Below, one piece after another: positions 1 through 13,500 of a stretch of 64,000 bases of DNA. A program made the position numbers and the translations under genes. The first letter of the stretch is position 1. Every line of letters begins with the position of its first letter. The stretch is from Meandrina meandrites (Eukaryota; Cnidaria; Anthozoa; Scleractinia; Meandrinidae): positions 28,500,939-28,564,938 of the forward strand of contig OY855911.1 in NCBI GenBank assembly GCA_963693305.1, written 5' to 3'. The notes beneath the pieces were generated by a model, which worked only from the letters and a program-made list of their open reading frames with translations, had not been told where the DNA came from and searched no databases.

Positions 1-949
1 CATAACAACGTCTAGCCTGTGTATGGGACGGCTGTACACAGGCTAAAGAACGTCTTAAGAACAATTTGAGCCTCAAATCGTAAAAAAAAAATAGTAAGTA
101 TAGTAAGGGGGTGGGAAGAGTCAGTAAACAATGTGCTTGACAGACAACAGTCGTCTGAAAGGTCCGGTCCACCGCCTTATTGAAGCTTATGGTATAAAGC
201 GATGACGTCATCGCTTAATTACCGTGCACTTCTTTATGCATGCAGAAGCGATGACGTTTCACAAGGGGTCTAAATAAAAGTAACTCACAACTTCTGTGCT
301 GAATGATTGTTCAACAGAAGTTGTAGCGTGACATCAGATACACGATACACTTTACAAGGTCAAACGCTGTTTGAAATTGTTTACACCTTTTGTTTTAAAA
401 GAATGTAAAGATTTCTGTTTACTAAATCTCATGATAGAACTCATCAAATATAATTTGTCTCTTTCGTTTATACTTTAAATTAGTCCTTTCTAACTGGTCG
501 AGGTATTTTGCTTTGAATTCTACTCGACCATTTCTTGTTGAGTTAACTTTCCCCTAGTCCTATTCGGTTCTACAGATCGGTCGATCGCGCGCAACAGACA
601 AAACATCCTGTCCAATCGCACGACGACATTAAGCGGTGACGTCATCGCTCAAAAAGAAGTGAAAAGGAGATCTACGCTCGGATGTTAAAACTTTTAGTAT
701 CTGTTCATTCACTCCGTCACGGAAATTTTGATGTATTAACTGTGTCTTCGTGAATTTGACATTGCCTTGGCAGCCGCATTTCGCCAAATTTTGACCTTTT
801 GACGTAATTCTTCAACTTTTCCTGTTTTCTTAGAAAATATTGCAAAATAGTACATTTTTACATTCCATCAGCGTTTTGGCTGGCTTTTGTATAGATTTAA
901 ATTCCTTTATTGCCTGACTCCAGCGTGTTTATCACGTGCACGAGCCACA
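1..949. other. Non-coding flank
   Basis: No gene is recognised here. Around 85-135 lies a short stretch (an A-run, then a G-rich stretch beginning AGTAAGTATAGTAAGGGG) that matches the tail of the tandem units described for 950-3560, so an older partial unit may lie here. Confidence 0.5.
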
Positions 950-3560
950 TTTATTCTGATGACCTGGGTTAGAATGGAATGAGGGAAATCCCCTAATTAA
1001 TTATAAAGAAGTAAATTCAACTTCCTGTGCCACACAGTAAACCACCCATTGATGATAAGGTGAGATGTTCTATATCGACTCAGAAATACGGTAATCTTCA
1101 CGTTTCACGTACGTGCATGCTGTAATTGCTGTAAACTTCTCTTCATAGGTTTACCGAGTCATCTTCATGGCTTTCTGTCTGTTTAGCTGAGGTAGGTATT
1201 TGATGTTGCGTAGGGTGCGTATCTAACCTTTGTTGATGCATTTGAGATTCAGATAAATTTCAGATTTGCTTGCTCGTGAGGAATCAAATGTACAAATCAC
1301 AAAATTGAAAATGCATATACATTATTGATTAATGGATACAAACTGGTTTATACTCTTAGACTCGTGCAGACTGTAAGCTCAACGCTCTGCATCATGGAGT
1401 CGCAGATCCAAACATGACAGGAAGAAAGTATTCATCGAATCATTCAAATAAGCAGATATACGTCCTGTATAATTATCTTGTAAATTGTTCGAAGAAAGCT
1501 ACTAGCTTGAAGCTGAGAATGTGTACTAAAAGAGCCAGGGACCGGTCATTATCGCAGTATCGACTCATTATTTGGAGCGCGGGGGGGGGGGGGGGGGGGG
1601 GGGGGGAGGGCTGGTGCAAACAAGGGGAGGATCATTGATTTTTATGTGTGTGGAAAAAGGGAGGGCCACATCGAAGTTATGTACGCATATTTATAGCCAA
1701 TTAAGGGAGTAAATATAGTAAGGGGCTGGGGATCGGAGGGTCAGTAGCTTGCACAAAGCATAGACTGAGTCACGGCAATACCTACAAGTGCAGTGGAAAA
1801 GTCAATCAATGCAAGCAAAGCTAGAGACGATTGTTTCAGAATATTTACACGTGTCCGAGCTCAATTAATTTTTTTTGTGAGGTCACGAGCTTTATCAGAA
1901 ACAAATGGAATGGAATGAGGGGAACCCCCTAATTAATTATTAATAAGTTAAATCAACTCCTGTGCCACGCAGTAAATTACTCACTGATGATAAGGTTAGT
2001 AGTACATAGCCCACTGGGGTACATAGATATTTTATATCGATCGATTCATAAATACCGTAAACCTCAAGTTTCACGCGCGTACATGCTGTAATTGCTGTAA
2101 ACTTCTCCCCACAGGTTACCGAGTCTTCTGAATCATCAGTTTCTGTCTGTTTTGAGCTCCGGGATTTAGCTGAGGTAGGTTGAGACGTCATGATGTTTGT
2201 TGACGCATTTGAAATCCAGATAAATATTAGATTTGCTTGCTCTAGAAGAATTGAATATGCAAATGACATCACGGAAAATGCTTTAATTAGTTAGGGATAG
2301 AAACTGGTTTATACTCTTAGATTAGCTTGGATTGTAAGCTTGCAGAGCTCTGATAAGGAATAAACTAAGGGGTGTCGAATGGTAAATGCGAGACTTAGCG
2401 AAACGGCGAGACTGATAAATTTTCTGCGAGCCCGAGACTTCCTTAGCATTGAAAAAGAAATCGAGACTCCGAGAAGGCCCCCATAAAAATACGAGACGAC
2501 GAGCTCCCTGGAATTTGGCTTAAATTTTGCGAGACGCGCATTTTTTGAAGTACCATTCACCACCCCGAAACTACGCTCTGCGCTGAGCTGCATCGAAGTG
2601 GCGGAAATCGAAGAGAAATCAATTGATGGAATCCAGAGACAATGTACCTCTGTCTGTCAAACATGTTCAAGAAAGTATTCATCGAATCACTCAAATAAGT
2701 AGATATGTTTTCTATTTATCTTGTTAATTGTTCGAAGAAAGCGAGCTTTCGTTGAGAAGGTGCACTACAAGAGTTGAGGTATCGGTCATTATTAAGAGTG
2801 GGGAGGGCTGGTCGGGTGCAAATATGGGGATGGGTCTCTGAAATGCATGCATGGAAAATGGAAAGGGTCACATGAATTTATGTACCGATATGTTTTAAAT
2901 AGTAAATTAGAGAGTAAGTAACGGGATGGGGAAGGTCACTTAAAAATCCGCTACACAAAGGGGAGGGTAAGGAGAATTTGAACATGGCCTCCCTCCCTCA
3001 GTCGCCTCAGGGTCAGTGAGCATTGCTATCCAAGGGCTTGCCTGTCGGGACAAAGGATAAAAGTGTTCGTCGCTTGCAGAAAGCATAGACTCAGTCAAAA
3101 TACCTACAAGCTGACAAGTGCAATGGAAAGAAAACGTCAATCAATGCAAGCAAAATAGAGGCGATTGTTTACGAGCCAAATTGTTTGTGAGGTCACGAGC
3201 TGACAATGAAAGCGAAACAGTCAGTGCTCTGATCAGGGGAAAAACCCTAATTAATTATTAATAAATAAATTCAACTTCCTGTTCCACACAGTCGTACTCA
3301 ATCATTCGGATGTTCTTTCATATGAAATACCCCAAACTGCTGTAATTGCTGTAAACTTCTCTCTCCAAAGATTCATTGACGACTGAGAATCATGGTTTTC
3401 TGTCTGTTTAGCTGAGGTAGGTATTCGATGTTATATGTTTAGCCGCAGGGCTGCGTGTGGTGCGTGTTGATGCATTTTGATTTCAGATGACTTATTTGAG
3501 TAATGCTTTAATTAGTTAATGGTTAGAAACTGGTTTATACTCTTAGATTGTAAGCTCTAC
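950..3560. repeat. Three imperfect tandem copies of a ~1-kb non-coding unit
   Basis: Landmarks recur in the same order near 975, 1925 and 3235 (GGAATGAGGG then CCTAATTAATTAT), near 1115, 2085 and 3335 (TGCTGTAATTGCTGTAAACT), near 1170, 2140 and 3395 (TTTCTGTCTGTTT), and near 1340, 2300 and 3520 (AAACTGGTTTATACTCTTAGA). The first two copies also share a G-rich middle and a block around TCAATCAATGCAAGCAAA. The third is truncated. Divergence is substantial and indels are frequent, so this is an old duplication. On the minus strand each copy keeps a short exon-like piece, described in the findings. No coding function is claimed. Confidence 0.65.
1579..1606. repeat. Poly-G homopolymer run
   Basis: A nearly uninterrupted run of about 26 G lies inside the first tandem unit. 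Related copies have a shorter G-rich stretch at the same place, so the run has expanded here. Its length is prone to assembly error. Confidence 0.85.
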
Positions 3561-4489
3561 CCGTACATGTAAGAAACTATAAAAGCTCTCCATCAGCAGC
3601 GAGAAACCTGAGAGAAAAACAATCGATAAAGCCGTAGATCTGTAGATCGTCTTTATTGTCACGCAATGAATGAAAATACAAATCGAAAATGAAAATTGGA
3701 TATTATACGGCATAAATAAAGAAGTCATTTCTCCAAGGCCTGTCCGTTAACCAACACTTCAGATATTCAAATTCGTCGAAGTGTTTTGCACAAATTTTAA
3801 AAGCCGGAAAATAGTGTGAACATCTTGAACGTACTTTGGCTAAGCTAGTGATTATCTGTACTGGTCAAACAAGAATTCAAATGTCAGATACATAAACACT
3901 TCCTGCTACTATAACTTCTCAAATGGCTAAAAATAACAAGATACATAGAAATATATTTTTTGACAAACATGATCGTAACTTTATGTCACGCACCGCCATA
4001 ACTCTGCATGAAATTCAAAATGCGCTGTTTTCAAATGAAGGTGAAAAGTTATAAACAGTTATGAGTTTAGTACTTATGACGTCACGTGAAAACGATCTAT
4101 TGATCTAGGCCAATTGGATGATCGCCTCTTTTCCGACAAAATCCCATCTGCAATCATCAGTTACCCCACACTGTAAAACAGTCGTAATTTCTGGGAACGC
4201 GCGCGGGTTTCAGTTGAACGAACAATCTGGACGGTGACTGAGACATCGAGTGAGACTAATAAGAAGCGCGTGTGAGTCTCGCGACGATCCACGCTTTCTG
4301 TTTGCTTCGCGCCTTCCGAGAAACGATTCGAGGGGAAAAATCCCCAGTGTTTTGCAGTCTATGTTCACCCCTCTGGTAAACACTTTCAGTTGAGAACGAT
4401 TTGCTTTGCTCTTTTCAGCAGTTGATTTCAATCCGTAACGGTGGAGTTCATAGTTTAAAGTTGGGACGTTTCAAGGCTTTTGAGGAAAA
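3561..4489. other. Upstream region of the TPR-CHAT gene
   Basis: No recognisable gene. It ends just before the first coding exon at 4490 and should contain that gene's promoter and 5' untranslated region, but no clear TATA box or initiator can be identified by eye. Confidence 0.4.
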
Positions 4490-4532
4490 ATGGAGACTAA
4501 TCGCTCTTTCTTGAGCGTATCTGGTGAAATAG
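4490..4532 (+). CDS. TPR-CHAT gene, first coding exon
   Basis: The ATG at 4490 opens [14 protein letters not shown] and runs to a GTAAAT donor after one base of the next codon (phase 1), which is completed by the acceptor at 5443. The start was chosen because it gives uninterrupted phase through all downstream exons; no other evidence fixes it. Confidence 0.6.
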
Positions 4533-7500
4533 GTAAATAAATTTTAAACTGGGCACTTTCTGCACTGTATTCCGTTTGGTACAGAATGGGTTAAAGGATA
4601 AAGAAGCAGAAAAAAAATCTAATTTGGAAATTTTAACATTCTACGTATAACGTCTTGCCTTTGTAACGTACAAAAAATCCTTGCTTTGCATTTTAGAATA
4701 AATTGGATACATTTTAGGCTTCCTTATTCTTTAATTCTGTTGTTTGTATGGCAACCTCGTTTGACCTGTCCTTTGTTGTTTTGCAATACAGGGAGAAATA
4801 TTTCTCTCCCGTTTGAGCCCTGTGTCTCAATGTGTTAACGTCTAGTTGATGAATCTGTCCCCGAGTATCGATCATTCCTTTACCAGACCCGTGAAAAAGT
4901 ATCCTGAGAGGAAAAATAATATTGTGTTCAATGATTGAATCTTAATTCTCTTCACTTATGCCGAATGTCACATGTTTTTGAATAAATGTTAGTCTGGGAG
5001 AATTTGATGGTTAAATCAATACGATATTTGCTGTCATCGTTGGGAAAATAATAGACAACAGGATTGAAACGCACTGACAACTGGATAGGGCACAGAGCCC
5101 CCAAATTGTAAATATTTACTGTAAAACATATTAATTAATAAATTTTTATTTTATTTTATTTTATTTGCCATGAAAAGAAATTGCCGGCAAAGCAGAATAA
5201 CTCTACAATATCGTAATAACTCTATAGTATCGAATGATTTTCATCGTGATAGCAGGCGTGGAAAATTATAGAATTGTGACAAAACGCAAGTCAAATTACT
5301 TTCTAATTTTACCAGTATATCATTTGATTACCAACACATAAAGCTTGATATGCCCAGATACATAAAATCAACGGCCACATAACTACTGAAAATGTGATAA
5401 GTAGTTATAGATATTAGATCAATTAAAATAAAATATTTTTCAGCCCTGGACCAAGGTCAAGTCCCATCACCTTCTGATGAAAATCTTGATTTTGATGATG
5501 ACACTTTAAGAGGTAAGAAAACAAACAACAAGTAACCCGGGAAATAAGTTTATAGCGTGCTGCTAACTAATACGTGCGCTGATTGGTTTGTAAATTTCAA
5601 GCGTAGCGCGCAAGAGCCCACAAGGGTAGGGTGTCCTGCTTACAGTGGCGGGTGTGGCCAAAAAGAGGGCCCGGAGTGAAGATGCGGCTTTTCTCACTTC
5701 AAAACGGTGGGGGAATTTTTCGACTATAATGAGCCAACGACCAGATTCGTCACTGGTTTCTCAAGGTAGTTTACACGAGCCTTAACAACAAAATTGTGAG
5801 GTCATATATTTATAGTTTTTGTCTCTATTTTTCTGAAGAAATAAAAAACTACCGTTTTGTGTTTTTGTAAGATTTAAACACGAGAACGTTTATGGGAGTG
5901 CTGTGTAAACGATTTTTACTAAAAACGTGGGTTTGCTTTTAATTAGTTGCATCTGCCTATACAAAGGGTTACATAACAAAAACTTCACGTTAAAAACGTC
6001 ACCTTATAAAGTGGTCTGAATTTTGGGCGGAAGCGATATGATTAAATTATGCAACATCTAGATGTTTTAAAACCACGAAACATTCAAGAATCAAATACAC
6101 ACTGAGAGCTTTTACTTCTAGGTGTGCATAACTGTGCTTATTTGAAGTCTTAAGGCAGAAATAAAATCAAAAAAGTGTTCAATTATTGATCAGGCCATGT
6201 TACATTTTTTAGTGCCACTTTGCAGTTAAATAATCGCCACAAGAAATTGGCTATATACCAATTTTAAAGTAAAAGTGCTTATTAATTCAATGTACGTGTA
6301 CATCCTATATTTTTTAACTATGATGATCAGTAAATAAGTATTTCTTCTTTTTTAGCGATAGCAAAAGTGTACCTCGAGGAAGGTGACAAAGAATATGGAA
6401 GCAAAGCTTTCAAAGCGATAGACTTCTACACCAAAGGAGTTCAAGTGAACTGCAAAGATGACAAACTGAATGCCAGGCTGTACAGCAACAGGGCGACAGC
6501 TCATCTCCATTTAGGTGTGATCTTATTTTTTTTTCTATTTTCATTCACTAGTTTCCATGTTGAACTAGCTCGCCGGAAGCATCATTAAATATCATTAACC
6601 AACTGCTAACAAACAGAACCAAACATGATTATAAGTTCCCAAGTTCTCGTACCAAGTGGTCGAAGATACTAGCTTGTTAAGCTACTCTAAAAGTCAAGTT
6701 ACAATAAAGTTTAGTCATGTAATGTCATTAATTAGTGAACAATATCTTTGTAAATTCCCTACATTGCATAGTCCACACTCTACAATTTTGGTGCAGCTTC
6801 TTACAGGGGATTAGGGACGTGGGGGAGCTGGGTGGAAAGGAGGAACATGACCAGAAGTAATTTGACGAATGACGTGATCATGACGTAATAATATTGCCAT
6901 CAGCGTAACTTATGTGTTATGTCAATTGTGGTCACTCCTGGTCACTCCACAGGCTGCCCAGGAGTAATGAGTGATTTTAGTTCTGCGAAAATAGTGGTTG
7001 ATTACTGTAGGCGGGCACGGCGCTGCACAGGGCAATTTTCAACGCTTCGAACAGAAGTAGAAAACGTGAAACTTTCCTCCTTCGACCAGAGAAGAAAAAA
7101 AAGTTGAAACTTTCCTCTTTACCTTAACTCTATTGCTTTCTGGCATGTCCTGGCTAGTTAGTGTGTATGCCGCCCATTTTGCGGCTTTTTGTCCCTTGGA
7201 GGTGTAATTTCATTGGCTAGTTGAATCATAAATCATTAGAGGCTTGTCAAAACATGCTCTTTGGATACCTTTACGACAACATTAGTTTTAAATACTTCTG
7301 GCTTTTCGCTAACACTTCTTTTTCTTTTCGTGAAAGGGAAAGTTAATTTCAATTCACTTTTTCAGGGAATTACCAAGAAGCCCTAAATGATGCAACAGCT
7401 GCCGTCAAGTTGGATCCAACATTGTCTCTGAAAGTCACAGAAACGGGTAATAAAAATAATGATTAAGACGGAATCCACTAGGAAGTCGAGTAATATTTAT

Positions 7501-10500
7501 TTAAGTTGGACAAAAATCGAGTACCAGAATAATTTAAATCCTATTGCGTTATTTTCTACCCTAAATAAAAGGTAAAGATGTAAGTAATTATCACTGATAA
7601 TACCAACAACAATTTCTTATTAGAGTCTTAGAAAATGAATTTCAAAGTTCACAAGCTATAGGGAAATTCTCACGTGCAGCCATTTTGTAAAATCGTCTTT
7701 AAGCGATTCAGTGGAATTCAGTGAAATTTCAAAATTTGTTTTCGGTGTTTGGTGTTGTTAGAAAAGATTTCTTTTGATAAGATGTTTGAAGCAGTAACAC
7801 AAAAGTTTGCAATAAGGTGTAAATAATTTTGGTACATAATTTTGTCCAACAACTACTCGAAGTCCTGGCGGATTCCGTCTTAAATCATTGATACCTCCCA
7901 ATGGCGCTTTTCAGATGTTTATTTTTACAATGTGCTGGATTAAAAATGAAAAAAATATATATATATATATTTTGAAGGTATGTGGCCGAAAACAAAAACT
8001 GGAAACTTGAAACGAAATTGTTTCCGGAGGTTCAGAGGCTCGTAGAAAATGTCCTTGAACGAATTTTATATTTTTATAGGCGGAAAAAACGTATAAAGTC
8101 TGTTAGGCCAAATACATAAGTTTAGCAGGCGCGTAACGGAAAATTTTAAAACTATATATAGATATTAGATACTTTGAAATAAGATTTTTTTCCAACGTAT
8201 TTTCAGCCATGGACCAGGGTCAAGTCCCACCATCTTCTGATGAAAAACGTGATTTTGATGATGACACTTTAAGAGGTAAGAAAACAAACACCAAATAACG
8301 TTGCAACATCACGATAATATTTACGTGCTCTGATTGGTTGGTAAATTGCACGTATCCGAAAAAAAAAAACAGAACACCCTGCAGAATGTAGCGAGCGAAA
8401 GACCGGAAGTGTTGGGTGTCCTGTTTACAGTGCAGGGTATGTGTGACTTTTCTCGCTTCAACACGGTTGGGGAATTTTTCGGCTATAAAGGCCCACAGAC
8501 AATGGAGATTCGTAACTAGTTTCTCAATGTAGCTTTCACGTGCATTTTTAACAAAATTACAAGGTCATATTATGATTTTTGCCTTAATATTTCTCAAGAA
8601 ATAGAAAACTACCGTTTTGAGTTTTTAAAAGTAAGTTGCTAACACGAGAGAGTTTTAGGAGTGCCGCAAAAATTATTCGTGAAAACAATTTTTGCAGCTC
8701 AGATTGTCCCTACGGAAAATATGCGTTTCCTTTTCGTTAATTGCATCATACCAAGGTAAAATAACAAACACATTACCTTAGAAACGTCACGCTATAAAGT
8801 GGGCTTGATTTTAGACGGAAACTGTATGATTAAATTATGCAATATCTAGCTGTTTTAAAACCACGAAACATTCAAGAATCAAATACACACTGAGAGCTTT
8901 TACTTCTAGGTGTGCATAACTGTACTTATTTGAAGTCTTAAGGGAAAAATGAAATCGAAAAATCGTTCAATTATTGATTGCCATGTTACATATTTTAACT
9001 GCCACTTTGCAGTTAAGTAAGAAATTGGCTTTATACCAATTTTAAAGTAAAAGTACCTTTTAATTCAATTCACGTGTACATCTCGTATTTTTTAATTATG
9101 ATGATCAGTAAATAAGTATTTCTTCTTTTTTAGCAATAGCTAAAGTGTACCTCGAGGAAGGTGACAAAGAATATGGAAGCAAAGCTTTCAGTGCGATAGA
9201 CTTCTACACCAAAGGAATTCAAGTGAACTGTAAAGATGACAAACTGAATGCCAAACTGTACAACAACAGGGCAACAGCTCATCTCCATTTAGGTTTGATC
9301 TTCTTTCTTTGCTATTTCTATTTATTAGTTTCTATTAGCGTCTACACTCAGTCTTTGTTAGCACCTACCATCTAGGTTCGATACCATTTTTTTGCTAGTT
9401 TTATTCATTAGTCTCTATTAGAGTGAATTTATTTTACCCGTGAAATAATAGCCAGAACCAAACAGGATTAAAATATCACCAAGTTCTCATAAATTTATAG
9501 ATTTTCGTGTCGCAAAAATTCGGTTCAATTCTCAAATATACTTGTTTGTTTTGCTACTCTAAAAGTCAAGTTAAAGACCAACCTTCAAACATAATGCCTT
9601 GCGTAATCTTTGTATTACAAATAAATATATCTTCGTGTAATATCTGTATTACAGTAATTACGGATCTTTGTGGAAGAGATAATTTTCATCAGACTGCACA
9701 TCATGTTTTTAACGCCAGATATCTCCAGAATTTGAAAATAGTTTGTTTAACCGATTAAATTATCTTTTTTTTATGTGATTTGATCGATATCTTCGTGTAA
9801 CAAATGCAGTGCCAGAGGTTGGCGGTATCCTGTTAAAATAAAGTTTACAATATGTCATGTCATGTGATGCCATGTTATTGTTTGCTGAAGGATATCTTTG
9901 TAAAGTCCCTACATTGAATAACTCTTTCTCAACAAGAGGTTGTATCAATGATCACAGCCCACACTCTACACAGTATCGGAGCAGTTTCTAACAATGGTAG
10001 TGGTGAGGAGGTAGATGGTTGGAAAGAAGGAACATGACGAAAAGTATTTTGACAAAATGACGTGATCATGACGTAATAATGTTGTCAGCAGCGTAACTTG
10101 ATGCTATCTCAGTTGTGGTCACTCTTGGTCATTCCACAGGTATTCCAGGAAAAATCAGCGTAAAAATGCTGTCAGCACCTTAAATGAAAAATAAATTCAG
10201 GAGATAGCTTTAAGCTATCTTATTCGTGGTCGCCCGTGAGGTATTTTAGACCCTATCATTTTTTACTGGTTTCAACTCGCCCAGTGATAGCTTTCCTTTT
10301 CAGCTGAGCAGTCAAACTGTAATAACTGTCAGTGAGAGGAAAAGCCATTAAACTCCACGATCACTATCCAACATCTGCTCACTCCACCCCTCACTTAACT
10401 TCTTGAAACATGCGTTTTTTGGATACCTCTACGACTTCGATAGTCTATATCAGTTTTGGGTTTTTTAAACCATTTCTTCTTACGTGCGTAAAATAGAACG

Positions 10501-13500
10501 TTAATGTCAGTTATCTTTTTTAGGGAATTACCAAGAAGCCCTAAATGATGCAACAGCTGCCGTCAAGTTGGAGCCGACATCAGTCGAAGCCATAGAAACA
10601 GGTACGATCCTTTGGTGGTCGTCTCTTTTGACAGGACTTAACCAGAACAGCCTTTACCTTCTCTGAATCACCTAAAGATCGACTCCATTGATTCGTGATA
10701 GAACCATCGCATCAAACTTTAAAGACTCAAATGTCATCGCTCGGCCGGTGTCTGGAAAACCCGAATAGCGAATAGTAGGAATAGTGACGAATAGTCGTAA
10801 ATAATCGCCGATATAGTTCAGCACTGATGGCGATTGGTTGAATTTGATCAAGTGGAATAATAATGTTCATCTCCGGACGCTGATAGGCTCGGCTAAACTT
10901 GTCAAATTGTAGCAAAAAGATAAATTGTTCCCATTGTTTTTATCGTTTAAGCACACAAACTTTTGCACTTTACACCCCCTTTTAGTTCAGGTTTTTCGAG
11001 TTTATGACAGCATTTTTATACTTTCATTTCTCAGTTTTAATCTGGTTTGAGATTAGAGATTCCGTAAAGTTTTCAGGCGGGCGGAGTAGGGTAGGTTTGT
11101 CTCCTCTCAAAAATCAACCAGACAGTTACAATTCGCCCAGGGTGCAGAGGATTACAAAGGAGAGGCATTCCACGTTGCTCAATTTTTGTCCGTGGTATAT
11201 GCTGAAAAGTAAATAGATCAGTCGAAAACATTGACTTTGATCAGTAATAGAGAGCATTCTGTTCTTAAAAGTCGTCACTATTCGTCACAATTCGCGACTA
11301 TTCGTCGATATTCGCGACCATTCGTTTCTATTCGCGACTATTCGTGACTATTTGCACTATTCGTTATTCGCGACTATTCGCTATTCGTGTTTTGCAGACA
11401 CGCCATCAATGGGCCAAATGAAGACCATCTTCGATCAGTTCAATTTTTACAGCTATTTGACCGTATCCAGAGTCCAATACTATCTTCAAATCTCCATTCT
11501 TAAATGGTGTGACTGTCACACAGAAAACAGAGAAGAAAATCTGTAAATTCAACCAAATTCTGACTTAAACACAATCAGCTTTTTTATGTATAGCGTAAAC
11601 GTAACCTAACCGGATAAAAAATTTCGTCTCTCCGACCTACCAAAATGCCTTCCTGAAGCTTAATGTTCAGGCTACACTTTGTAAGCATAAATGCGTTTTA
11701 AGGGTTAGTTAAAAAGTAAATTAAGGTTTGAATGTTTTTGCTTTCGCAATAATATTGCGATAGCAATCTACAACTTATAGCTTTATGCTGGGTATTCTAT
11801 TTTAGGAGCAAGTGCTTGTGTTCAGCTACAGTGTTACGAAGACGCTATAACCTGGTGTGATAAGGGATTAGCAGTATCCTTGAAAATATGCTTTTATGTT
11901 CCTATAGGCATAGGTAACATGGAACAATTCATGTCTCGTTTGAGGATTCGAGTATAAAGTAGATAATGTTAAATTTGCAAAAAAAAGGTGGTGCTTAGCC
12001 CGGGCAAAACGATGATGAGAATTGATGAGAGTTGACTCTCATGAGAGGTTTCGTTTCATCGATTATCATCAAGAGAGAGTCGTCGAGAGTCAGATACGTG
12101 TGAAAGAAAAAAAAAAGAGAAAACTCTCATCGACTTATGAAAAATGAAAAAATTGATCACGTTCAAAGTGGATGAGCATGCATGAACGTTTTAGGCCAAA
12201 TGAGAGTGAGAGGTTGAACTCTCATCACTTCCCATCCTTGTCTCGCCCGGGCTTAACAAGAGCACTTTCTATACGGCAAATGTGAAAACGTCATTGATAA
12301 TTCCTGGGCTTATCTACCTCTGCAGATTTCTCCGTTTTCCAGCACAATTCTTCTAGTGCTGTGAAACTGACTTCTGACGCGTGTTTACAAACTGTTACGG
12401 TATAACAAACCAAAAAAAGCCAAAAAATTACCCGTTTTGTTAGAAACTTCAACGAGGAGAAAGTAATATAATATTATATTATATGAGAGAAAGAACAAAA
12501 CTAGATGCAAAGCAGTACTTTCGGAAACGAGGAAAAAGTAATGTATCAAACACTCGTGAGAGTGTTTCATCACATTTCCAAACACCGAGAAGAGAGTTTA
12601 AAAAAAAGACGCGTAGCGGACTATTTTTTACGAACTTCAAGGTCTTTGGACATGTGATGAAACACTCTCACGAGTATTTGATATATCTTCTCAATCGAAA
12701 CTAAAACTACGGAAAAAAACAGAGAAATAAAATCTTAAAAATCTATGCTAATTTACATCAGATTTCAAACCACCATCATGGTTCTGATTTCTTTGTGTTA
12801 ACCAGATGAATTATTAGTGAGTTTGTGAAAGTAACATAATATTATTTTATATGAGAGAAATAACAAAACTAGATGCAAAGCAGTACTATGGGAAACTCGA
12901 ATTCTAAACTTTTCTGTTGTTTGCGACCACTTGATATGTGTCTCGATCACACAAGGGTAATGTTGAAAAACAAGACGTGCGCCGTACAATCTTTTCTTAA
13001 ACAATAATTAATGTTCCTCTCAGATTAGAGATTTTTATTTCCGACACCCAATGGCCAGCTGTATTTTACATTTCTCAGATGCATTACAATAAACGAGTCA
13101 GTCCTGGCTTAGCATCAAGCTATTAGTATTATAACGGAAACTGGATGCTCTGAAATCTCTTCTAACTGAACCTCATTTATGTTTAAATTTGTTTGATTTC
13201 ATGAAATATATGTCATGTGACTTGACTCTGAGCAGATTGACAAGAATAATAAGACTTTGCTATATTTATGGGCCAAGTGTGTTAATGATCAAAGTGAATC
13301 ACAACAATCAAAAGGACCGAAAATGAAGAGCGAGATTATCACCCACCATGTGAAAGACCAAGTAAGTAACGCTACATTTTGAAACTTTTCGCTCGCAAAG
13401 CCTCAAATGTACATAACTTACAGCTATTTAGCAAGAAAATGGGATTAATGACCCCGCCTTTTATTGAGCGGCAGAAGGTAAAAAATCAATTTATTTTTTT

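Noticed and set aside
1414..1638. 74-codon frame ending in poly-Gly
   Set aside because: The Gly run comes from the poly-G homopolymer and the frame is not kept in the other tandem units.
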